Origin: Pseudanabaena frigida
Lineage (GTDB): Bacteria > Cyanobacteriota > Cyanobacteriia > Pseudanabaenales > Pseudanabaenaceae
Assembly (NCBI GenBank): GCA_003242085.1
Contig: QBML01000006.1
Span: 85,541 to 149,540, forward strand
DNA: 64,000 bases
Reading direction: 5' to 3'
Part shown: positions 53,307-62,839 of the stretch, one piece after another
Position numbering within the stretch: position 1 is the first letter of the stretch
Layout: every line of letters starts with the position of its first letter
Notes under the pieces: model-generated
What the model was told of the DNA's origin: nothing
Database searches by the model: none
What the model saw: only the letters and a program-made list of their open reading frames with translations
Program-made: the position numbers and the translations under genes

Positions 53307-55619
53307 ATGAACCAGCTTTCAATACAAATTACCAAGAGTGAGCCTAATCCGCTTGATACAGTTAATCTGACCAACTGCGATCGCGAACCTATTCATACTC
53401 CTAACTGTATTCAGCCGCAAGGTTTACTGCTGGTTCTAGCCGAACCCGATCTGAAAATTGTTCAGGTGAGCGAAAATGCTCCTGAAATTTTAGGGATTGC
53501 AACGAGTGAATTACTTGATCGACCTTTAGCAGATTTTATTAGTAGCGATCGCGGTGATATCACAAAAGTGATTGGAGCCTGCCTTGATCGCAGTTTTGAC
53601 CATATTAATCCACTGCATCTGTCAATTACCCCCACTAATGAAGATGTGAGATCGTTCAATGGCATTATCCATCGCGCTCCTAGTGGTGAGATCATCTTGG
53701 AATTGGAACGTCTGCAACCAACGGCGGAGAGTGACTTCTTTCAGTTTTATCGGCAGATCAAATTCACTTTGGCAAAAATGCAGACAGCGGATAATCTCGT
53801 CGCTTTATGTAACTTAGTGGTTCATGAAATGCGTGCGATTACAGGATTTGATCGGGTGATGATCTATCGCTTTAACGAGCATGGCGATGGCAGTGTGATT
53901 GCCGAATCCAAAAAGGATAACTTAGGCGCTTTTTTGGGAATGCATTATCCTGACTCCGATATTCCCAAGCAAGCAAAGCATCTCTATACGCTGAATTGGC
54001 TGCGACTAATTTCTGATGTGAATCGTCAACCGATTGGGTTAGTCACAAACCAAAAATTGCAGCATTCTCTTGATATGAGCTATTGCGGCTTACGGGCGGT
54101 GTCGCCTCTCCATATTCAATATCTCAAGAATATGGGCGTGGTCGCATCGATGTCAGTTTCCTTAATCCAACAGCAAAAGCTTTGGGGATTGATTTCTTGT
54201 CATCACCATACTCCTAAGCTTGTCTCCTATGAAATGCGTACCGTCTGTGAGTTTCTAGGACAGTTAATGTCAACGGAGCTAGCAACTAAGGAGAATAACG
54301 AAAACCTCGATTACAAACTGCATCTCAAGACAATCCAAAGCCAATTTGTGGAACGTCTCACCAAAGCAACTGACTTTGTTATCGAAATCACAGCGGACAA
54401 CGAATCCTTGTTGAAGTTGACAGGCGCTTCGGGTGCGGCTGTGTGCGATGGCAACGATATCATTTTGATTGGTAAAACCCCTAATCGGTCAGCCATGCAA
54501 CCTCTGCTCACTTGGCTGATCGATCGCTTTGATCAAGATATTTTTGTCACTGATGTCTTGACTAGGCTATATCCAAGCGCAGAAGGGTATAAAAATGTCG
54601 CCAGTGGACTGCTAGCGATGGCAATCTCTAAAACCCAGCATCAATATGTCCTCTGGTTCCGTCCTGAAATATTGCAGACATTGACTTGGGCGGGCAACCC
54701 TGACAAGCCCACTCAGATCGAAGCAGATGGCAGTTTGACGATTTTTCCGCGTCAGTCCTTTGCGGCTTGGCAAGAGATTGTCCGAGGTAAGTCTAATCCG
54801 TGGTTCAGCTATGAAGTAGAAGGGGCGATCGAATTACGGCGGGCAATCATCGATATTGTCTTGCGTCAAGCGGGAGAACTTGCCAACATCAATTTGGAAC
54901 TAGAACGCAGTAACAGCGAACTGGATGCCTTTGCCTATATTGCCTCCCACGACTTGAAGGAACCTCTGCGCGGCATTCACAACTATGCCAATTTTTTGTT
55001 AGATGACTATGGCGAGATCCTTCAAGGCGAAGGCACTGAAAAACTGCATACGCTCCTACGGCTGACCACCCGCATGGAATCACTGATCGACTCCTTGCTG
55101 AAGTTTTCCCGTCTAGGTCGGCAAGAGTTGCAAATGAATTCTATCGATCTTAATCTCTTGCTGCAAAATGTCATCGAGTTGTTTGGGATGAATCCAGAAT
55201 GGGAGAACTGCATAATTCGGATTCCCCGATCGCTACCCAAGGTATTTGGCGATCGGGTTCTGCTTGAAGAAGTTTTTACAAATTTAATTTCTAATGCCTT
55301 TAAATACAACAATCAACCTGAAAAATGGGTGGAAATTAGTTGGATCGAATCTAGTGATCAGCCGCATAATATCCTCATCTTTTGTGTTCAAGACAATGGC
55401 ATCGGTATCCGCGAGCAGCATTTAGAATCAATATTTCGCATTTTCAAGCGATTACACGCGCCCAGTAAATATGGAGGTGGTACTGGTGCAGGGCTGACTA
55501 TTGTCAAAAAGATCGTTGAACGTCACGGAGGTGAAATTCAGGTCAAATCGATTTATGGTCAGGGAACCACGTTTTGGTTTGCGTTACCAATTCAGAATAC
55601 GAGTACAACAATTCTATGA
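53307..55619 (+). CDS. Bacteriophytochrome histidine kinase (PAS-GAF-PHY-HisKA-HATPase)
   Basis: This 770-aa protein has Cys24 in LTNCDREPIH, the position of the biliverdin-binding cysteine of bacteriophytochromes. Its GAF domain lacks the phytochrome-type PCB cysteine (AVSPLHIQYLKNMGV). Chromophore-pocket motifs YPDSDIPKQAKHLY and SCHHHTPK and the PHY tongue PRQSF are present. A HisKA with SHDLKEPLRGIHNYA and a GHKL domain (GGTGAGLTIVKKIV) follow. Probably a red/far-red sensor. Its stop overlaps the response-regulator start (ATGA). Confidence 0.92.
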   Translation: MNQLSIQITKSEPNPLDTVNLTNCDREPIHTPNCIQPQGLLLVLAEPDLKIVQVSENAPEILGIATSELLDRPLADFISSDRGDITKVIGACLDRSFDHINPLHLSITPTNEDVRSFNGIIHRAPSGEIILELERLQPTAESDFFQFYRQIKFTLAKMQTADNLVALCNLVVHEMRAITGFDRVMIYRFNEHGDGSVIAESKKDNLGAFLGMHYPDSDIPKQAKHLYTLNWLRLISDVNRQPIGLVTNQKLQHSLDMSYCGLRAVSPLHIQYLKNMGVVASMSVSLIQQQKLWGLISCHHHTPKLVSYEMRTVCEFLGQLMSTELATKENNENLDYKLHLKTIQSQFVERLTKATDFVIEITADNESLLKLTGASGAAVCDGNDIILIGKTPNRSAMQPLLTWLIDRFDQDIFVTDVLTRLYPSAEGYKNVASGLLAMAISKTQHQYVLWFRPEILQTLTWAGNPDKPTQIEADGSLTIFPRQSFAAWQEIVRGKSNPWFSYEVEGAIELRRAIIDIVLRQAGELANINLELERSNSELDAFAYIASHDLKEPLRGIHNYANFLLDDYGEILQGEGTEKLHTLLRLTTRMESLIDSLLKFSRLGRQELQMNSIDLNLLLQNVIELFGMNPEWENCIIRIPRSLPKVFGDRVLLEEVFTNLISNAFKYNNQPEKWVEISWIESSDQPHNILIFCVQDNGIGIREQHLESIFRIFKRLHAPSKYGGGTGAGLTIVKKIVERHGGEIQVKSIYGQGTTFWFALPIQNTSTTIL

Positions 55620-56206
55620 TTTCAACTAAAGCGAAGCCAAGCAATTCCACTCTCCTCCAGAGTGAAAATCTTAGAATTTCTCCACAAGGACAATATTCAA
55701 TGAGCGCTTACACTAAAAGTCTATTAACTTCACCTTGGGATGACCTCACTCATCCTGTCATAGTAATCGTTGAAGATAATGATGAAGACTTCTATACTTT
55801 TATACGGATCGCTCAAAATATAGACCAAATGAAGCGATCGCTCTATAAGTTTTTGCGTTTTGAAGATGGAGATGAGGCGATCGACTATTTATATCGGAGA
55901 GGAGAATATCAAGAACTAGATGCGCCCTTGCCTGTGGCGATCTTGCTTGACCTAAACCTTCCTGGCACTGATGGACGAGACATTATCAAAATGGTTAAGA
56001 AAACCCCACATTTGCAAATAATTCCGATTGTGGTTTTGACAACTTCTAATAATCAAAACGATATTAAAACTTGCTACGAATATGGGGCAAACTGCTATAT
56101 GCTCAAACCGATGGGCGTTTCCGATATGAAGCAGACTGTCCAAATTTTATTTAAGCAATGGTTCCAATTTACGATTTTACCTAGTTATGGACAATTCACA
56201 TCCTGA
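55616..56206 (+). CDS. Rcp1-like response regulator, phytochrome partner
   Basis: From the ATG at 55616, overlapping the phytochrome stop, the protein has 196 residues. About 45 low-complexity residues precede a single receiver domain (VIVEDNDEDFYTF, phospho-acceptor in LLDLNLPGTDGRD, switch VLTTSNNQ, lysine in MLKPMG). This is the Rcp1 type that usually accepts phosphate from phytochrome kinases. An internal ATG at 55700 would remove most of the tail. It overlaps the next gene by 20 nt. Confidence 0.9.
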   Translation: MISTKAKPSNSTLLQSENLRISPQGQYSMSAYTKSLLTSPWDDLTHPVIVIVEDNDEDFYTFIRIAQNIDQMKRSLYKFLRFEDGDEAIDYLYRRGEYQELDAPLPVAILLDLNLPGTDGRDIIKMVKKTPHLQIIPIVVLTTSNNQNDIKTCYEYGANCYMLKPMGVSDMKQTVQILFKQWFQFTILPSYGQFTS

Positions 56207-58370
56207 GCCGATGATATCTTCGCCCTTATTATCCCCAAACTTATCTCCAAGCGTTGCCGAAGAATCTCTGACTACAAACATCACAACAACCATCACAATC
56301 TTGCTTGTGGACGATTCGCAGAGCGATCGCGATTCCTATATCCGTTATCTGAAATCAGATACGGACTATTCCTATGCGATTACCGAGGCAGAAACACTAG
56401 AAGACGGGCTGGAACTATGGCGATCGCACCAATCCGATGTTGTATTACTAGATATAAATCTGCCCGATGGCAACGGGTTGGAATTGTTGGAATCCATATC
56501 CAAAAGTCCATCCGCTCAACAATCTTGCGTGATCGTGTTGACTGGCAAAGGCGATGAGCAGACGGCAGTGCGCGCGATGAAACTGGGCGCGGATGACTAT
56601 CTGGTAAAAAGTGATGTCACTCCAGTTTCGCTCTGCCATACGGTTAATCAGGTACATAATTGCTGTATCAACAAACTCCAATTGTCGCGATCGCAACAAC
56701 GACAACAAGAACTCCTTCAAAATCTCCAACAATATACAAATCAACTTCAAAAACGCGAAGCAGAACTCGAAAGACTATCAGAACGCCTCACCCTGTCGCT
56801 AAAATCTGGAGCGATCGGTTGTTGGGAATGGGATATTGTCACGAATACCATCCATTGGGATGAGCGCATGTACGAACTATATGCAGTCACGGAGAGTCCA
56901 GCCCTTGATCTCTACAATGTTTGGGCAAACGTTCTACATCCCGACGATCGTGTTGTTGCTGAGTCACTACTTCAGCAGACTATCCTCGAAAAGGAAAAGT
57001 ATGAGGCTGAGTTTCGGATCGTCCATCCCGATCAAAGTATTCATTTTATTCACTCCTATGCAACCGTATTGAGAGATTCGGAAGGCTTAGCTCAAAGGAT
57101 CATCGGGGTTAATTTTAATATTAGCGATCGCAAACAAGTCGAAGAGCAACTTTTACGCATCAATGAAGAACTGATTAGAGCGACAAGACTCAAGGACGAA
57201 TTTCTCGCGAACATGAGTCACGAACTTCGCACACCGCTTACAGCGATTTTGGGTATGTCAGAACTATTGCAAAAAGAGCTACTGGGTTTGGTGAATGACC
57301 GCCAACAGAGAGCTATTGCCGCGATCAGAAAAGGTGGGCGACATCTACTAGAATTGATTAATGACATTCTTGATCTGTCAAAAATTTCATCAGGCAAAAT
57401 GGAACTAGACCTTGAATCTGTTTCAGTGCAGAATGTCTGCGATTCCAGCTTGGTCTACATCAAGCAGCAAGCATTTCAAAAGCATGTGGAAATTTACAGC
57501 CATATTGCCCCAAATATCAGCAATATTGTTGTCGATGAACGCCGACTCAGACAGATTTTAATTAATCTGTTGATCAATGCCGTAAAATTTACTTCCAATC
57601 AGGGGCGGGTATGTCTTTTCGTTTCCGTTGGCTGTGGCGATACATGGGAAGGTGAAGCAAAGATTCCTAATCAATTCAAGGAGCAGAATATACCATTGAT
57701 TCTGTTTCAAGTAACCGATACAGGCATTGGCATTGCCCCTAAAGATTTACCCCGACTGTTTCAACCCTTTGTGCAGCTTGATAGTGGACTAAACCGTCAA
57801 TATGAAGGCACTGGCTTGGGACTGGCGATGGTGAAACAAATTGCCGAACTCCATAATGGTCAGGTCACAGTCGAGAGTGCCATTAATCAAGGCAGTTCGT
57901 TTACATTGGCTCTACCCTATCAAATGGCGCAATTTGCCTCGCGATCGCCTGAGCTACTTCCTCCATTCTCACTACCCGCCCCCAAATCAAAAGAGGCGAT
58001 CGCGCCGCTGATCTTGCTTGTAGAAGACAATGAAGCAAATATCCAAACCTTTATTGCTTATCTCAGCGCTTATGAATATCGGGTGATCTTAGCCAAAAAT
58101 GGCGAAGAAGGCGTTGCTATGGCAAAAGAACATCAGCCAGACATCATCCTCATGGATATTCAGATGCCCGTGATGGATGGACTAGAAGCAACTCGACTGA
58201 TTCGTGCTGACCCGAAACTCACCACAGTACCGATCATTGCCCTAACTGCAAGAGCCATGCAAGGTGATAAAGAACTTTGCATCGAGGCGGGAGCTAATCA
58301 ATATCTCAGTAAACCCATAGAACTAGAACAACTTGTCGGCGTGATTGGACAGTTTTTTGAAAGGTCATGA
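56187..58370 (+). CDS. Hybrid histidine kinase: REC-PAS-HisKA-HATPase-REC
   Basis: This 727-aa protein has an N-terminal receiver (LLVDDSQSDRDSYIRYL), one PAS module of the SGAIGCWEWDI type shared with the 1800-aa kinase, HisKA (LANMSHELRTPLTAILGMS, about residue 341), GHKL ATPase, and a C-terminal receiver (LLVEDNEANIQTF, about 608). It is third in the phytochrome operon. The ATG at 56187 overlaps the regulator; one at 56211 would give a 4-nt gap. Confidence 0.9.
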   Translation: MDNSHPEPMISSPLLSPNLSPSVAEESLTTNITTTITILLVDDSQSDRDSYIRYLKSDTDYSYAITEAETLEDGLELWRSHQSDVVLLDINLPDGNGLELLESISKSPSAQQSCVIVLTGKGDEQTAVRAMKLGADDYLVKSDVTPVSLCHTVNQVHNCCINKLQLSRSQQRQQELLQNLQQYTNQLQKREAELERLSERLTLSLKSGAIGCWEWDIVTNTIHWDERMYELYAVTESPALDLYNVWANVLHPDDRVVAESLLQQTILEKEKYEAEFRIVHPDQSIHFIHSYATVLRDSEGLAQRIIGVNFNISDRKQVEEQLLRINEELIRATRLKDEFLANMSHELRTPLTAILGMSELLQKELLGLVNDRQQRAIAAIRKGGRHLLELINDILDLSKISSGKMELDLESVSVQNVCDSSLVYIKQQAFQKHVEIYSHIAPNISNIVVDERRLRQILINLLINAVKFTSNQGRVCLFVSVGCGDTWEGEAKIPNQFKEQNIPLILFQVTDTGIGIAPKDLPRLFQPFVQLDSGLNRQYEGTGLGLAMVKQIAELHNGQVTVESAINQGSSFTLALPYQMAQFASRSPELLPPFSLPAPKSKEAIAPLILLVEDNEANIQTFIAYLSAYEYRVILAKNGEEGVAMAKEHQPDIILMDIQMPVMDGLEATRLIRADPKLTTVPIIALTARAMQGDKELCIEAGANQYLSKPIELEQLVGVIGQFFERS

Positions 58371-58382
58371 TCTAAAGAGTAT

Positions 58383-58402
58383 GAGGCGGCGCAAAGCGCT
58401 GC
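58383..58402. repeat. Hairpin-core remnant at the pseudogene breakpoint
   Basis: GAGGCGGCGCAAAGCGCTGC matches the GC-rich tip of the hairpin family, but the outer AACCCAAA arms are missing. Confidence 0.6.
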
Positions 58403-59528
58403 CCCCATAGCGCCTGTCAATTTTAATAAGGCTTCTGGATCGGCGATAAGTTCTTGCACAAAGTCGTTAGCTTTACTGAGACGTTCGATAAATTGACCTT
58501 GAATATTTTTGAGTTGCAATTTGTAATCGAGATTTTCGTTCGCTTCCTTAGAGGCGATCTCTGTGGACATCAACTGCCCCAAAAACTCGCAGACAGTGCG
58601 AATCTGGTATGGCAAAAATTTTGGTTCATTGTGATGACAGGCGATCAGACCCCAAAGCTTCTGCTTCTCGATCAATGAAACTGACATGGAGGCAGCAACT
58701 TTCATATTTTTTAGATATTCAATATGAATCGGAGATACTGCGCGTAAGCTGCAATAGCTCATATCAAGGTGAGAAGGCATCGCTTCAGAGGATATATCAC
58801 CACTCACGACTAAGCCGACTGGTTGAGAATTAATTTCGGGAATAGAACGCAACCAATTTAGAGTGTAGAGATGCTTTGCCTGCTTGGGAATATCGGTGTC
58901 AGGATAGCGCATTCCTAGAAATGCTTCCATGTCGGGTTGTTTGGCTTCGGCAATTACCTCCCCATCGCCCTGCTCGTTAAAGCGATAAATCATCACTTCC
59001 CGTAACCTTATGCATTTCCCGAACTACTAAGTCACATAGTTCCGTTAAGGATTGCGTCGTCTGCATCTTTGCCAAAGTATCTTTGATCAGGCGATAGAAT
59101 TGAAAAAAGTCACTCTCTACATTAAAGTCTACAGGTTCCAATTCCAAAATAATCTCGCCACTTGGAGCGCGATGGACAATTCCATTAAAAGAATTCGTTT
59201 TGCCATCGGCTGTCGCGATCGCAAGCGGTAGTGGATTAATATGCTCAAAGTTCTGATTAAGGCAAGAATGAATTGACTCAATGCGATCGCTTTCTACAAA
59301 GTTAGCTAAGGGGCGATCGAGTAAATCGGCGGTAGCAATGCCTAAAATCTCAGTTGCATTTTCACTCACTTGGGCGATCGATAAATCAGGATCGCTTAAA
59401 ACCATCAGTATTCCATGCGATTGAATCGCTCTAGGAATGTGAATTGGTTCGCGATCGCAATTTGTTAAGTTGACAGAATCAAACCCATTTATTACATTAC
59501 TGACTGACTGTATCGAAGATAAGCTCAT
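58385..59528 (-). pseudogene. Phytochrome pseudogene (PAS-GAF, frameshifted and truncated)
   Basis: The first frame (59528-58977) encodes LTNCDREPIHIPRAIQSHG and a PAS-GAF start ending VREMHKVTGSDDLSL. The second (58996 onward) resumes at MMIYRFNEQGDGEVIAEAK with GAF and start-of-PHY motifs. The intact paralogue reads TGFDRVMIYRFNEHGDG, so about 8 nt were lost near 58990. Homology stops near LLKLTGAMGAALCA, in a GC-rich hairpin core (58383-58402). PHY and kinase parts are gone. The frame then runs on into the antisense of the hybrid kinase gene. Confidence 0.85.
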
Positions 59529-59976
59529 TTACTCCTACCAAGTCTTGAGAATCTATAGACTTTTAATATAATTGGAACTTTTGCTATGCGTACATAGCTA
59601 GACATGCTACAGGAGATAGTTATGCTAAGACCGCAATAACCATTTAAGAATTACTTGCTGCGGTCAAAAACTCTAACAGATCCCCCCCTCAATCCCTATC
59701 ATATAGCAATACCCAAATAAACAAAGACGGCGCTTCGTGATGTCTTTGTTTATTTGGGTTTAGTAAAACTGGCATTGTTATAAACGGGGAAGAATTTAAT
59801 TCTTTGCCCCTAGTCTTTCTCCCGCAGGATAAGGTTTTGGGAGAGAAGGCGATCGCTTAACAGCAGTTATTAATTCATTCGCGATCGCGATCGTAACTCC
59901 TCAAAATCATGCTGTGTGAAACACAATAAAGTGCGAAACTAATCTCTGGTGAATTGCAAATATTTGAGCTACGAGT
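59529..59976. other. 448-bp divergent gap between phytochrome pseudogene and ABC transporter
   Basis: It contains one family hairpin (59711-59759) and otherwise no gene or RNA that I can support. Confidence 0.6.
59711..59759. repeat. Intergenic hairpin (18-bp perfect outer stem)
   Basis: ACCCAAATAAACAAAGAC pairs perfectly; the tip GGCGCTTCGTGAT is imperfect. It is preceded by TATAGCAAT, a recurrent flank. Confidence 0.88.
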
Positions 59977-61734
59977 TTGAAACAACGATCTTTAGGGCAG
60001 TCTTCAAAGCGATCTTCTTATTGGCAGATGCGAGATTACGTTTATCCTCAACGTTTTCTCATTGCTAAAGCATTTTTATGTACGTTAGTGTTTATCGGCA
60101 CGATGCCCCTACTTGCCGAACTGCTGGGACGAGTTGCACAGGCTCTTGGTAAGGGGGATGTTACTGCCATTTTGCAGATTGCTGCTTTTACGGTAGTCAT
60201 GTTTGTGTTTCGGGGCTTGGGGCAGTACGGACAGGACTCGATGATGGCGCAGGCAGCCCTAAATGCTGCGAGGGATTTGCGCGTTGATGTGTATTCGCAT
60301 TTGCAAACTCTCGATCTAGATTATTTTGCTGAGTCGCGTACTGGCGATCTGTCCTATCGCCTTACTGAAGATATCGATCGCATTGGCGAAGTTATCGGTA
60401 AGTTCTTTCATCAATTTGTACCGTCAGTACTGCAATTGATTTTTGTCCTAGCGTACATGATTTATTTAAACTGGATCTTGACGCTGACAACCTTGTCGGT
60501 CGCGCCCCTGATTGCCATCTTAATCGCATGGTTTGGCGATCGCATGTTGAGCCTCAGTCGCCGCAGTCAAGATCAAGTCTCTAATCTAGCCGCACTACTA
60601 TCAGAAATTTTTAGCGGAATTCGTCTCGTTCGTGCCTTCGCCACAGAATCCTATGAAATAGAGCGATTCAAACAAGAATCCGAACAAAATAGCCGTCGTA
60701 AATATGCCGCCGATCGCGTTAGGGCTATCCAATATCCTGTAGTGGGATTTTTAGAAGCAGCGGGAATCTGCTTTTTGTTTCTGCTTGGTGGTTGGCTGAT
60801 TGCTAATAAATGGTTGCTACCAGAACAATTTGTCGCTTTCGGTGCGGGTGTAGCTCTATTAATTGACCCAATTTCTAATACTACTAACAGCTATAACGAA
60901 CTCAAGCAAGCAGAAGCTTCCGTCGATCGCATCTTTGAGATTTTTGAAATTCAACCCGTCGTCACCGAACGTCCTGATGCGATCGCCCTTCCTGAAGTCA
61001 CGGGTAAAGTCGAATATATCAACGTCGGCTTCCATTATCAAAGCGATCGCTCAGTGCTCACAGATATAAATCTAGTCGCAAATAAGGGCGAAGCGATCGC
61101 TCTAGTTGGCGCATCGGGGGCAGGCAAATCTACTCTAATGAATTTGCTAATGCGCTTCCATGATGTCAAGTCTGGGAAAATCCTGATCGATGGCTACGAT
61201 ATCCGCGATGTCAAAATCAAAAGTCTTCGCCAACAATTAGCTCTTGTTCCACAAGAGAACATTCTCTTCTCTGGAACCGTTGCTTCTAATATTGCCTTTG
61301 GACAGAAGGCTTATGACGCGCAAGCAGTGGAGAACGCGGCAAAAATTGCTAATGCCCATGATTTTATTATGGAACTTCCCCAAGGGTACGATACTTGGGT
61401 GGGGGAGCGTGGTGTCAATCTCTCTGGCGGTCAACGTCAACGCATTTCCATCGCTCGCGCCGTTCTCCACAATCCCAAAATCTTGATTCTCGATGAAGCT
61501 ACTTCTGCTCTAGATACGGAATCCGAAAGCCTCGTTCAAGAAGCTTTGCAACGCCTAATGCAAGGACGTACTGTATTTATTATCGCGCACCGCTTAGCGA
61601 CAATTAGAAACAGCGATCGCATCATCGTATTAGAACAAGGTCAAATCGTGGAATCAGGAACCCACGACGAACTTCTCCAAAAAGCAGGACGTTACGCTCA
61701 ACTACATTCCCGTCAATTTGATACCATTGGCTAA
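59977..61734 (+). CDS. ABC exporter, fused permease and ATPase (MsbA-like half transporter)
   Basis: The 585-aa protein has about six N-terminal membrane spans and a C-terminal ATPase with Walker A GASGAGKST (about residue 380), signature LSGGQRQRIS and Walker B ILILDEATSALD. It should act as a homodimer exporting lipids, drugs or peptides. The start is uncertain: the TTG at 59977 gives the full N-terminus, and an ATG at 60031 would remove 18 residues. An imperfect hairpin follows at 61742. Confidence 0.9.
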   Translation: MKQRSLGQSSKRSSYWQMRDYVYPQRFLIAKAFLCTLVFIGTMPLLAELLGRVAQALGKGDVTAILQIAAFTVVMFVFRGLGQYGQDSMMAQAALNAARDLRVDVYSHLQTLDLDYFAESRTGDLSYRLTEDIDRIGEVIGKFFHQFVPSVLQLIFVLAYMIYLNWILTLTTLSVAPLIAILIAWFGDRMLSLSRRSQDQVSNLAALLSEIFSGIRLVRAFATESYEIERFKQESEQNSRRKYAADRVRAIQYPVVGFLEAAGICFLFLLGGWLIANKWLLPEQFVAFGAGVALLIDPISNTTNSYNELKQAEASVDRIFEIFEIQPVVTERPDAIALPEVTGKVEYINVGFHYQSDRSVLTDINLVANKGEAIALVGASGAGKSTLMNLLMRFHDVKSGKILIDGYDIRDVKIKSLRQQLALVPQENILFSGTVASNIAFGQKAYDAQAVENAAKIANAHDFIMELPQGYDTWVGERGVNLSGGQRQRISIARAVLHNPKILILDEATSALDTESESLVQEALQRLMQGRTVFIIAHRLATIRNSDRIIVLEQGQIVESGTHDELLQKAGRYAQLHSRQFDTIG

Positions 61735-61741
61735 ATCTTGA

Positions 61742-61783
61742 TTAGACAAACTTAAATTTGATAAAAATGTAAATTTTGTCTAA
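61742..61783 (+). terminator. Possible terminator after the ABC exporter
   Basis: TTAGACAAA and AAATTT segments pair with AAATTTTGTCTAA, leaving a small bulge. There is no long T-run. Confidence 0.45.
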
Positions 61784-61850
61784 TTAAAACCTGTAATGTA
61801 GCTTTGGATAGTTATACTTATGGGAATTCTCTGAGAGGATTTCGCTTCTT

Positions 61851-62591
61851 ATGTCTGAATCTCCAAATAATAAAAATTGGCTTTACTTTGCCTTTGGTGT
61901 AGGTGCGACGCTTCTACTTGGGGCGATCGCATTTACTCTCCTCAATCTAGGTAAATCAGCACAGTCCCAGAGTGCTGGCACTTGGAAAGTAGAAGCTGTT
62001 GATGTACCTTCAGGAACTCCATCAATCACATTTATTATTTCTGTTGAAGGAAAAATATTTGCACTTAATCCTCAAAATGACAAAGAATCAGTTGAAATTG
62101 GCAAAATTGTAAAGGTATCTGATGTAGCAACTTTACCTGAAGGCGTGAAAAGTGTTCAGGCTAATCCCTTTAATACTCGATCAACTAGGTCAAATCAATC
62201 TGAAGCAAAAACCTATGTTGGAGCTATGAATAGGGGGCAGCAAGCCTATTATCTTGAAAAGGAGAGATGGGCAAAGAATATTGACGAGATTGGTATAGGT
62301 ATTAAAGAAGAATCTGACAATTATCGATACAAAACTCAGCCTATTGATTCGACTAAGACTGTAAATATCAAAAATTATCCAGGAATTGCCGTACAAACTG
62401 GTCTTGCCAAAAAGGAAGGACTAAAAAGCTATCTAGGGATTGCTTATCTATCTGGAACTTCAAGTAATGACCTTACAACATTAGCTATTCTTTGTGAATC
62501 AAACGAGCCAACTACAAAGGAAGCGGGATTGCCGAAATTTGACGGCAAAGAGATGCAATGTCCAGATGGTTACTCTAATGTAGTTAGATAA
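61851..62591 (+). CDS. Membrane-anchored pilin-G/H-like protein
   Basis: The 246-aa protein has one N-terminal membrane span (YFAFGVGATLLLGAIAFTLL, about residues 12-31). Its C-terminal half matches the cyanobacterial type IV pilin-like G/H domain: EAKTYVGAMNRGQQAYYLEK, IDEIGIGIKEESDNY and YLGIAYLSG. There is no prepilin cleavage motif, so it is probably a membrane protein using a pilin-GH fold rather than a pilus subunit. Function unknown. Confidence 0.75.
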   Translation: MSESPNNKNWLYFAFGVGATLLLGAIAFTLLNLGKSAQSQSAGTWKVEAVDVPSGTPSITFIISVEGKIFALNPQNDKESVEIGKIVKVSDVATLPEGVKSVQANPFNTRSTRSNQSEAKTYVGAMNRGQQAYYLEKERWAKNIDEIGIGIKEESDNYRYKTQPIDSTKTVNIKNYPGIAVQTGLAKKEGLKSYLGIAYLSGTSSNDLTTLAILCESNEPTTKEAGLPKFDGKEMQCPDGYSNVVR

Positions 62592-62634
62592 ATTATTTGC
62601 CACAGTGTTAGGCAGTTGTGTCGTGACAAAAGCA

Positions 62635-62686
62635 AACTCAAAAAGATAATTACAGAGCGGATCTCTGCGACTATCTTTTTTGGGTT
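62635..62686. repeat. Intergenic hairpin, degenerate copy
   Basis: Outer arms AACTCAAAAAAGATA and TATCTTTTTTGGGTT pair with one mismatch; the inner stem CAGAG/CTCTG is short. GCTATAGCAAT follows. Confidence 0.7.
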
Positions 62687-62839
62687 AGTATGCTATAGCA
62701 ATGAAGGAGATAGCCATATAAGCTATATTTCTGTGAATGCGCTCTTAATTAAAAAGTGGTCTTCATGGCTTGAGTCATATCTTTTTAGGTAAGATTAGAT
62801 TTGCGATTGACAAAGCCTTTCAGTTAGTAAAATTTTAGA

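Noticed and set aside
58298..58384. C-terminal tail of the phytochrome-like frame (AASYSLDHDLSK and onward)
   Set aside because: This is antisense read-through into the end of the hybrid kinase gene, with no similarity to PHY domains.
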